The notes beneath the pieces were generated by a model, which searched no databases, was not told the origin of the DNA, and saw only the letters and a list, made by a program, of their open reading frames with translations. The translations under genes were made by a program, and so were the position numbers. Positions 41,183 through 48,275 of a DNA stretch of 64,000 nucleotides are shown here, piece by piece. The DNA comes from Pseudomonas sp. Bout1 (GTDB lineage Bacteria > Pseudomonadota > Gammaproteobacteria > Pseudomonadales > Pseudomonadaceae), in assembly GCF_034314165.1 (NCBI RefSeq), contig NZ_JAVIWK010000001.1, positions 6,091,001 to 6,155,000 of the forward strand, read 5' to 3'. Each line of letters begins with the position of its first letter. Positions within the stretch are counted from its first letter, which is position 1.

Positions 41183-41893
41183 ATGGTCAACTGGCGCAAT
41201 ACTCGCCTGCCTAAACTGGAGGGTGAAAACGAAATAACCAGTATGTACGAGGCAGCCCTGAATCTTACCTACGAGCTGGGCTTTCAATACTGCGCATTCA
41301 CCCTGAGTTCCCACCTGCCCCTCAACCAAACAAAAACTATAAAAATCAATAACTGGTCACATGAATGGAACACGCTGTACAAGCAAGAGCACTACTTTGA
41401 CCTGGACCCGGTTGTTGCACATTGCAAACGTTCGGTGTTGCCGATTGTTTGGGAAGAGAAAACCTTTTGCTCGGTGCCGGATTTATGGGCGCATGCCCAA
41501 ACCCACGGGTTAAAGTTTGGATGGACCCAGGCAGTTCATGATTTCCAGGGTGTTTTCAGCATGCTGACCCTGGCGCGCACCACCGGCCCTGTAAGCCCTG
41601 AAGAGCTCTATGAAAAAGCCGGACAAGCACTCTGGATTTGCCACGCGATGCACGCAGTGGTTGCACGAAAGTATGCCGACAAGCCCAGCCTGCAAGCCCC
41701 AAGCAAGTTGACCCCGCGGGAAACCGAAGTCCTGCAATGGTCGGCCATGGGCAAGACGGCCTCCGACATCGCCACCATCCTGTGCCTGTCCGAACGCACG
41801 GTCGGCTTCCATATCAGCAGTGCAATGAAGAAATTGGGGGTCAGTAACAAGATTGCCGCGGTGATCACGGCAGTGAAATGCGGGTTGTTTTAA
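41183..41893 (+). CDS. LuxR-family solo regulator with AHL-binding domain
   Basis: This 236-residue transcription factor has an N-terminal autoinducer-binding domain and a C-terminal LuxR-type HTH (LTPRETEVLQWSAMGKTASD and LSERTVGFHISSAMKKLGVS). The residues that contact acyl-homoserine lactones in TraR/LasR are all present (Trp62, Tyr66, Asp75, Pro76, Trp90 and a Gly at 113). It is therefore not the plant-responsive subgroup, which changes Trp and Tyr. No luxI gene is in this window. I chose the ATG at 41183 (MVNWRNTRLPKLEG) with GGAGAG upstream. An open frame extends 58 codons upstream. Confidence 0.88.
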   Translation: MVNWRNTRLPKLEGENEITSMYEAALNLTYELGFQYCAFTLSSHLPLNQTKTIKINNWSHEWNTLYKQEHYFDLDPVVAHCKRSVLPIVWEEKTFCSVPDLWAHAQTHGLKFGWTQAVHDFQGVFSMLTLARTTGPVSPEELYEKAGQALWICHAMHAVVARKYADKPSLQAPSKLTPRETEVLQWSAMGKTASDIATILCLSERTVGFHISSAMKKLGVSNKIAAVITAVKCGLF

Positions 41894-42020
41894 ACACCGA
41901 ATGTAATCCAGAGGAAAAAAACGTAACATTTGCAGCCAGTTCTGGATGATGACGCGAGCCCTGATGAGCCTAACGTCGTGTTTCATCCAGATGGTTCGAT
42001 TACCCAGAGTCTCCCCCGCC

Positions 42021-43144
42021 ATGCCCCTGCTCGACAGCCCCTTCGCCCAACTCGACCTGATCCGTCAGCCAGAACAGCACAACGACCCGCTGCAAGCGTT
42101 TGATGCGGCCGATGAGTACTTGCTCGGCTATCTGGCGGAACAACAGCTTGCACCGGCAACCCGCGTTCTGGTGCTCAACGACAGTTTCGGCGCGCTGGCT
42201 GCCAGCCTCGAAGGGCATGTACAGGTCACCTCCAGTGGTGACTCGTTCCTCGGTGCCCTGGGCCTGGAAAAAACCTGGCGCGCAACGGCAAGGCTTTCGA
42301 CGCGGTAACGTTCCTGCCCGCCAGCCAGACGCCCACCGGGCCGTTCGACCGCGTACTGGTCCGCGTGCCAAAGACCCTGGCCCTGCTCGAAGAACAACTG
42401 ATTCGCCTGCAAGGCCAACTGGCACCCGGCGCCGAGGTGATCGCCGGGGCGATGGTCAAGCACCTGCCACGGGCTGCCGGTGAGTTGCTCGAGCGCTATA
42501 TCGGCCCGATGCACGCCTCACTGGCGGTTAAAAAGGCCCGGCTGCTGATCGCCACCTGGGCCGATCGGCCCCGTGCAGTGTCGCCCTACCCTACGCGCTA
42601 CCGCCTGGAAACCCCGGCCATCGAACTGCTCAACCACGCCAACGTGTTCTGCCGCGAAGACCTGGACATCGGCACCCGCGCGTTTCTGCCGCACCTGCCG
42701 CAAAACCTCGGCAGTGCCCGCGTGGCGGACCTGGGCTGTGGCAACGGTGTATTGGCGATTGCCAGCGCGCTGCAAAACCCCGAGGCGCAGTACACGCTGG
42801 TGGACGAGTCCTACATGGCCGTGCAATCGGCGGCCGAGAATTGGCGCGCGGCGCTGGGCGACCGCGACGTGCTGATTCGCGCCGGCGACGGCCTGGCCGA
42901 TCAGGAGCCACAATCGCTGGATGTGGTGCTGTGCAACCCGCCGTTCCACCAACAGCAAGTGGTGGGTGACTTCCTGGCCTGGCGCATGTTCCAGCAGGCG
43001 CGGGAAGCGCTGGTGGTGGGCGGCGCCCTGTATATCGTCGGCAACCGTCACTTGGGATATCACAGCAAACTGGCGCGTTTGTTCCGCGGTGTCGAGCAAG
43101 TGGCGGCCACGCCCAAGTTCGTGATTCTCAAGGCGCGCAAATAA
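42021..43144 (+). pseudogene. rlmG: 23S rRNA m2G1835 methyltransferase RlmG, frameshifted
   Basis: RlmG methylates guanine 1835 of 23S rRNA (E. coli numbering). The frame starting at 42021 (MPLLDSPFAQLDLIRQPEQH) breaks near GGCCTGGAAAAAACCTGGCG. The expected reading G-L-E-K-N-L-A-R-N-G needs seven A residues but the sequence has six (42268-42273). After that point the other frame continues as a normal RlmG to 43144, including VADLGCGNGVLAIASALQNP and the methylase motif VLCNPPFHQQQ. With the missing A restored, the length would be 374 residues, typical of the family. It could be inactive, a sequencing error, or rescued by slippage. Confidence 0.9.
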
Positions 43145-43170
43145 AAAAGCCCTCCATAAAGGAGGGCAAT
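43143..43170 (-). terminator. Terminator of the cioAB operon
   Basis: On the minus strand, GCCCTCC-TTTAT-GGAGGGC is followed by TTTTTTAT. It lies just downstream of the DUF2474 stop and overlaps the convergent rlmG stop. Confidence 0.85.
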
Positions 43171-43185
43171 AAGGACAACGGGATC

Positions 43186-43353
43186 TCAGTGGGTGGTCAG
43201 GCCCGCGGCGTTCATGAACATGCGCATCAGGCTGGCCACCACGAACAGGGCCAGGACGCTGCCGGTCCAGATCATCGCCAGCCAGCCCAGGCGCTGCCAG
43301 AGCGGCTTTTTCTCGGCCTGTTCGATGTCGTGCAACGAAGGTTTGCCGGACAT
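43186..43353 (-). CDS. DUF2474 small membrane peptide of the Cio oxidase
   Basis: This 55-residue single-span peptide begins MSGKPSLHDIEQAEKKPLWQ, followed by a hydrophobic helix (LGWLAMIWTGSVLALFVVAS). It matches DUF2474, a CydX-like subunit usually encoded after cydAB/cioAB. The ATG at 43353 has a strong AGGAGG site upstream and lies 12 bases after cioB. The operon terminator follows. By analogy with CydX it may stabilise the oxidase. That is inference. Confidence 0.88.
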   Translation of the reverse strand: MSGKPSLHDIEQAEKKPLWQRLGWLAMIWTGSVLALFVVASLMRMFMNAAGLTTH

Positions 43354-43365
43354 GAGTCAATCCTC

Positions 43366-44373
43366 CTAGTGATAGCCGTCTTCGTGGGTGACCTTGCCGC
43401 GGAACACGTAGTAGCTCCAGAAGGTGTAGCCCAGGATGAACGGGATGATGAACAAGGTGCCCACCAGCATGAAGCCCTGGCTTTGCGGCGGCGCGGCGGC
43501 GTCCCAGATCGATACCGATGGCGGGATGATGTTCGGCCACAGGCTGATGCCCAGGCCGCTGTAGCCGAGGAAGATCAGCACCAGCGTCAGCAGGAACGGC
43601 GTGTAGTGCGCATTGCGCGCCACGGCGCGAATCAGTCCGTACATGGTCACCAGCACCAGGATCGGCACTGGCAGGAACCAGAACAGGTTTGGCAGGGTGA
43701 ACCAGCGCGAAGCGATCTCCGGGTGCGCAAGTGGCGTCCAGATACTGACGATGCCGATCACCGCCAGCACCACGAATGCCAGGGGCCGGGCCAGGTTGTG
43801 CATCTTCTCTTGCAGACTGCCTTCGGTCTTCATGATCAGCCAGGTGCAGCCCAACAGCGCGTACGCCACGATCAGGGCCACGCCGCAGAACATCGTGAAC
43901 GGCGTCAGCCAGTCCAGTGAACCGCCGGCAAACTGGCGGTTCACCACCGGGATGCCATCAATGAACGCCCCCAACGCCACGCCCTGGAAGAACGTCGCCG
44001 CCAGTGAGCCGCCGATAAAGGCCTTGTCCCACAGGTGACGCTTGTCATCCTTGGCCTTGAAGCGAAACTCAAACGCCACGCCGCGAAAGATCAGCCCGAT
44101 CAGCATCAGCATCAGGGGCAGGTACAGCGCCGAGAGCACCACCGAATAGGCCAGCGGGAACGCGCCAAACAACGCAGCGCCCCCCAGTACCAGCCAGGTT
44201 TCGTTGCCGTCCCATACGGGAGCGACGGTGTTCATCATCACGTCACGGTCGGTCTTGCCCGGGATAAACGGGAAGAGAATGCCGATGCCCAGGTCGAAGC
44301 CGTCCATGACCACGTACATCATGATGCCGAAAATGATGATCACGGCCCAGATCAGCGGAAGATCAATACCCAT
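43366..44373 (-). CDS. cioB: Cyanide-insensitive terminal oxidase subunit II
   Basis: CioB is the 335-residue second subunit of the bd-type quinol oxidase. About nine membrane segments are visible, with the CydB-family motifs FGIMMYVVMDGFDLGIGIL, PVWDGNETWLVLGGAALFGA and the C-terminal GYTFWSYYVFRGKV. It starts 3 bases after the cioA stop, indicating translational coupling, and is followed by the DUF2474 peptide. With CioA it reduces oxygen to water without pumping protons, giving respiration that resists cyanide. Confidence 0.93.
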   Translation of the reverse strand: MGIDLPLIWAVIIIFGIMMYVVMDGFDLGIGILFPFIPGKTDRDVMMNTVAPVWDGNETWLVLGGAALFGAFPLAYSVVLSALYLPLMLMLIGLIFRGVAFEFRFKAKDDKRHLWDKAFIGGSLAATFFQGVALGAFIDGIPVVNRQFAGGSLDWLTPFTMFCGVALIVAYALLGCTWLIMKTEGSLQEKMHNLARPLAFVVLAVIGIVSIWTPLAHPEIASRWFTLPNLFWFLPVPILVLVTMYGLIRAVARNAHYTPFLLTLVLIFLGYSGLGISLWPNIIPPSVSIWDAAAPPQSQGFMLVGTLFIIPFILGYTFWSYYVFRGKVTHEDGYH

Positions 44374-44376
44374 GAC

Positions 44377-45816
44377 TCAGTTCCCCTTGTTCAAGGTGTC
44401 GCCGTGATCGGCGTCGGCACTGTCGTCGGCCGCCGACAACGGACGGGCCGGTGTGCGTTTCTGCCCAGGGCCACCGTGGGTCGGCTCGGTGCTTTCGTGG
44501 GTCACAGGCCCTTTGCGCACCAGGCGCATCATGTAGCCCAGACCCGCGCCGAACAGCGCGAAGTACACCACCACAAACAACACCAACGTAATGCTCATCT
44601 GCGCAAAGCTGTGGTTGGACGAGGCGTCTGCCGTGCGCATCAGCCCGTATACCACCCACGGCTGACGACCGATTTCGGTGGTGAACCAACCGGCGAGAAT
44701 CGCAATCAGCCCGGACGGGCCCATCCACAACGCCAGGTACAGGAACGGCTTGGACGTGTACATCTTGTCGCCCCGGCGCAGCCAGAGGCTGAACAGGCCG
44801 GTGAAGATCATCAGGAAGCCCAGGCCCACCATGACCCGGAACGACCAGAACACGATGGTCGAGTTAGGGCGGTCCTCAGGCGGGAACTCCTTGAGGGCCG
44901 GCACCTGTTTGTCCAGGGAGTGGGTGAGGATCAGGCTGCCCAGGTACGGGATTTCCACCGCGAATTTGGTTTTTTCAGCCTTCATGTCCGGCCAGCCGAA
45001 CAGGATCAGCGGTGTGGGTTCGTTGCCGATATTTTCCCAGTGGCCTTCAATCGCGGCGATCTTTGCCGGCTGGTGCTTGAGGGTGTTCAGGCCATGAAAG
45101 TCACCGATGACTGCCTGGATGGGCGCCACGATCAGCGCCATCCACATCGCCATCGAGAGCATGGTGCGGATCGCCGGGTTGTCCTTGCCGCGCAGCAAGT
45201 GCCAGGCTGCCGAGGAGCCAACAAAGAATGCGGTAGCGACAAACGCCGCCGTGGCCATGTGCATCAGGCGGTAGGGGAACGAGGGGTTGAAGATTACCGC
45301 CAGCCAGTCGGTTGGAATCACCCGGCCATCAATGATTTCAAAGCCCTGTGGCGTCTGCATCCAGCTGTTGGAGGCAAGAATCCAGAAGGTCGAGATCAGC
45401 GTGCCGACGGCCACCATCACCGTGGCAAAGAAGTGCAGCTTGCGCCCGACCTTGTTCCAGCCAAACAGCATGACCCCAAGGAAGCCCGCTTCAAGGAAGA
45501 ACGCCGTTAGCACCTCATAGGTCAGCAACGGCCCGGTAACGGCGCCGGCGAAGTCCGAAAAGCGGCTCCAGTTAGTGCCGAACTGATAGGCCATGACCAA
45601 ACCGGAGACCACGCCCATGCCGAAGTTGACGGCAAAGATCTTCGACCAGAAATGGTAGAGGTCACGGTAAGTGTCGTTGTGGGTCTTGAGCCACAGGCCT
45701 TCGAGCACTGCAAGGTAACTGGCCAGGCCGATGGTGATGGCCGGGAACAGGATATGGAATGAGATGGTGAACGCGAATTGAATTCGGGCGAGTTCTAGCG
45801 CCTCCAAACCGAACAT
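44377..45816 (-). CDS. cioA: Cyanide-insensitive terminal oxidase subunit I
   Basis: CioA is the 479-residue haem-bearing subunit I. It begins MFGLEALELARIQFAFTISF with the conserved haem-ligand His in FHILFPAITIG, and contains WSRFSDFAGAVTGPLLTYEV and TTEIGRQPWVVYG. The quinol-binding loop is short, as in the CIO subgroup rather than the long-loop E. coli CydA. I chose the ATG at 45816 with GAGGAAGA upstream. An upstream ATG is unlikely. A perfect Anr/FNR-type box lies 158 bases upstream. In P. aeruginosa the cio operon is repressed by Anr. Confidence 0.93.
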   Translation of the reverse strand: MFGLEALELARIQFAFTISFHILFPAITIGLASYLAVLEGLWLKTHNDTYRDLYHFWSKIFAVNFGMGVVSGLVMAYQFGTNWSRFSDFAGAVTGPLLTYEVLTAFFLEAGFLGVMLFGWNKVGRKLHFFATVMVAVGTLISTFWILASNSWMQTPQGFEIIDGRVIPTDWLAVIFNPSFPYRLMHMATAAFVATAFFVGSSAAWHLLRGKDNPAIRTMLSMAMWMALIVAPIQAVIGDFHGLNTLKHQPAKIAAIEGHWENIGNEPTPLILFGWPDMKAEKTKFAVEIPYLGSLILTHSLDKQVPALKEFPPEDRPNSTIVFWSFRVMVGLGFLMIFTGLFSLWLRRGDKMYTSKPFLYLALWMGPSGLIAILAGWFTTEIGRQPWVVYGLMRTADASSNHSFAQMSITLVLFVVVYFALFGAGLGYMMRLVRKGPVTHESTEPTHGGPGQKRTPARPLSAADDSADADHGDTLNKGN

Positions 45817-45974
45817 AAGTCTTCCTCTGTCAGGTAATACCGAATGCTGGCTGGAGGCCTGCACCCACTGCCCCCACGGATATGGAGTGTGGCGAATTCA
45901 AATTCGTTTCTTTTTTTAACCAACCACGCAGGGATTCTGGCCTTGCGGCCGCCAGAGCAATCCCGGCGACGGTT

Positions 45975-45988
45975 TTGATCTGGATCAA
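45975..45988. promoter_or_regulatory. Anr/FNR box upstream of cioAB
   Basis: TTGATCTGGATCAA is a perfect match to the Anr/FNR consensus TTGAT-N4-ATCAA. It is placed in the cioA promoter region and predicts oxygen-linked control of the oxidase operon. Confidence 0.75.
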
Positions 45989-46153
45989 GCATTGCTGAAA
46001 GAGTAGTCCCATTTTCGCGAGAGCAAGGCGTGGTCTTTTGCCGCGTGACAGGTTGCCTCAGTGGTGAGTGAGTGCTGCCCGTGGTGAGGGGGATTGCCTG
46101 CGTAACATCAGTAGCTGCACATTTTTTGTGGCGGGCTGAGGGTGCGCTGGGGG

Positions 46154-46928
46154 TATATCCGTTATTTGGGTGATGGCTTAGATGGGTTCCGCTCTTACAG
46201 CGGGTCACTTTTGAAAGGAGCCCAAAAGTAACCAAAAGGCTCTTGCCCCACCACTCGGCACCTCGCTTAGGCTCGGTGTGCCCTCACTCCGGCATTACTC
46301 CGCGGGCCGCCGCGACGGGGCGTCCCTGCCCCGTCGCGGCTAAACCGGCGTCCTGCCGGTTTACCCGCTCCGTAATACCTGCGTTCGGCCAGCGTGGTTG
46401 ACGGGGCGCCTAAGATCAAGATCACAAGCAGATCAAGAACACAGCGGCCTACAGGCCGGCTTGAGTGTTAAAAGCCAGATCAAAAGCTAAAGCGGGCGGG
46501 CACGGTTCAAATGTGGGAGCTGGCTTGCCTGCGATGGCATCGCCTCGGGGTGTCTGAGAAACCGAGTTGCCTGCATCGCCGGCAAGCCAGCTCCTACAGC
46601 TTTTGATCTGGCTTTTAACACTCAGGTCGGCTTTCAGGCCGCCGTGCTCTTGCTGTTGACCTTGATCTGCAGGCCCCGTCAACCACGATGGCCGCAAGCA
46701 GGCACGGTGGAGCGGGTAAATCGGCAAGGATGCCGATTTAGCCGCGCCGGGCCATGGATGGCCCGTCGCGGCGGCCCGCGGAACCGGGCCGGAGTGCGGG
46801 CATGCCGAGCCTAAGCGAGGCACCGAGTGGTGGGGCAAAGACCTTTTGGTTACTTTTGGGGCGTTTGCCAAAAGTGACCCGCTGTAAGAGCGGAACCCTA
46901 AGCCGCCGTTACCGAAGAAACGGATATG
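46154..46928. repeat. 775-bp imperfect palindromic element
   Basis: Left arm (about 46154-46460) and right arm (about 46600-46928) are imperfect inverted copies. Shared blocks include GGGTTCCGCTCTTACAGCGG, CAAAAGTAACCAAAAGG, CCCCACCACTCGG, CTCGCTTAGGCTCGG, GCGGGCCGCCGCGACGGG, CGTGGTTGACGGGGC and GTGTTAAAAGCCAGATCAAA. The centre holds a REP pair (46511-46599). The open frames across it are not coherent genes. It fills most of the 1217-base gap between cioA and the MFS gene. The rest, 45817-46153, is the cio promoter region, and 46929-47033 is the MFS leader. Confidence 0.85.
46511..46599. repeat. REP pair at the centre of the large palindrome
   Basis: TGTGGGAGCTGGCTTGCCTG is mirrored by CCGGCAAGCCAGCTCCTACA. 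It sits between the two arms of the 775-bp palindrome. Confidence 0.85.
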
Positions 46929-47033
46929 TACCCAGTCAGGTGCACATATCTCCTCCCCCCAACCCACCTACGCAACTATTGGTTACATGTTGATGATAAC
47001 CTCGCTTTTCCCCCTCCCAGACCTGCCTCCCCG

Positions 47034-48275
47034 ATGCCCAGTGAACCCGCGCTGCTGTTACGTCACCACCGCCCTTTCATCGCGTTCTGGCTGGCACGGA
47101 TCTTTACCGCCAGCGGTTTCCAGATGCTCACCGTGGCCATCGGCTGGAACCTCTACCAACTGACCGGAAACGTACTGGACCTGGGCTTGGTCGGCCTGGT
47201 GGAATTCGTACCGCGAGTGCTGTTCATGCTGCACACCGGCCATGTAGCCGACCGCTATGAACGGCGCAAGGTGGCGGCCATCTGCCAGACCCTGCAGGCC
47301 TTGATTGCACTGTCCTTGGCAATAGGCGGCCTGACCGGCAACGTCACCCGCGAAATGATTTTTATCCTGGCCTTCCTGCTCGGCGCCGCGCGCTCGTTTG
47401 AAATGCCCACCACCCAGGCCCTGCTGCCAAGCATCGTGCCCACTGCGCTGTTTCCCCGCGCAGTGGCGTCGTCGCAGTCGGCGCAGCAATTGGCGACCAT
47501 CGTGGCACCGGCGTTGGGCGGTTTGTTGTACGCCTTTGGCAGCGTCTGGGTATATGGCCCCACCGTGGTGCTGTACCTGATTGCCTGCGTGCTCACCCTC
47601 AACCTGCCCGCGCGCCAGACCCCGCTGAACAAGGCCAAGGCGACCATGGATTCGTTGCTGGCCGGGATTCGTTTTATCCGCAGCCGGCCGGATATCCTCG
47701 GGGCAATTTCCCTGGACCTGTTTGCGGTGTTGCTGGGCGGCGCCACGGCGTTGCTGCCGGTGTTTGCCAAGGACATCCTGCTGACCGGGCCGTGGGGGCT
47801 CGGGTTGCTGCGCTCGGCACCCGCTGTGGGGGCGCTGATCATGTCACTGTGGCTCGCGCGGTTTGCTGTAGACCGGCATGTGGGGCGGATCATGTTTACA
47901 GCGGTGGGTGTGTTTGGTGTGGCCACTATCGCCTTCGGCCTGTCGACCTCGTTCTGGTTCTCCCTGGCGGTGCTGGTGGTATTGGGCGCAGCAGACATGA
48001 TCAGCATGGTGATCCGCGCCTCGTTCGTGCAGTTGGAAACCCCGGATGAAATGCGTGGCCGGGTCAGTGCGGTCAACGGGCTATTCATCGGCGCGTCAAA
48101 TCAGTTGGGCGAATTTGAGTCCGGAATCACCGCCCACTGGTTCGGCACCGTGCCCGCCGTGGTCATGGGCGGCATCGGCACGCTGGTGGTGACCGGGGTC
48201 TGGATCAAGCTGTTCCCGACCCTGGCCAACCGCGACCGCATGCATGTGCCGGTGGAAGAAGCCGCCAAGGTTTAG
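47034..48275 (+). CDS. MFS transporter, EntS-like
   Basis: This 413-residue major facilitator has about 12 transmembrane segments and resembles the EntS/MFS_3 group. Visible motifs are FWLARIFTASGFQMLTVAIG, HTGHVADRYERRKVAA (the MFS loop motif), ARSFEMPTTQALLPSIVP and ETPDEMRGRVSAVNGLFIGA. EntS exports enterobactin, but this subgroup has varied substrates and no siderophore gene lies nearby. I chose the ATG at 47034 (MPSEPALLLRHHRPFIAFWL). The frame is open upstream into the palindrome but is not MFS-like. It converges on the oxidoreductase gene with a 4-base overlap. Confidence 0.85.
   Translation: MPSEPALLLRHHRPFIAFWLARIFTASGFQMLTVAIGWNLYQLTGNVLDLGLVGLVEFVPRVLFMLHTGHVADRYERRKVAAICQTLQALIALSLAIGGLTGNVTREMIFILAFLLGAARSFEMPTTQALLPSIVPTALFPRAVASSQSAQQLATIVAPALGGLLYAFGSVWVYGPTVVLYLIACVLTLNLPARQTPLNKAKATMDSLLAGIRFIRSRPDILGAISLDLFAVLLGGATALLPVFAKDILLTGPWGLGLLRSAPAVGALIMSLWLARFAVDRHVGRIMFTAVGVFGVATIAFGLSTSFWFSLAVLVVLGAADMISMVIRASFVQLETPDEMRGRVSAVNGLFIGASNQLGEFESGITAHWFGTVPAVVMGGIGTLVVTGVWIKLFPTLANRDRMHVPVEEAAKV

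Noticed and set aside
41894..42020. A gene start upstream of RlmG at 41946
   Set aside because: The extra 25 codons before 42021 do not resemble RlmG, and the family begins MPLLDSPFAQ.
42262..42280. Programmed -1 ribosomal frameshift in rlmG
   Set aside because: The zero-frame codons GAA AAA ACC do not make a proper X XXY YYZ heptamer for tandem slippage, because the A-site ACC cannot re-pair as AAC. An indel or transcriptional slippage is simpler.
46449..46967. Open frames in the 775-bp palindrome
   Set aside because: They run across inverted repeat DNA, include the REP pair, and have no coherent domain, so they are unlikely to be genes.
47034..48275. Siderophore exporter in an iron-uptake cluster
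   Set aside because: The MFS is EntS-like, but no siderophore synthesis gene, TonB receptor or Fur box is adjacent, so a siderophore substrate is not supported.
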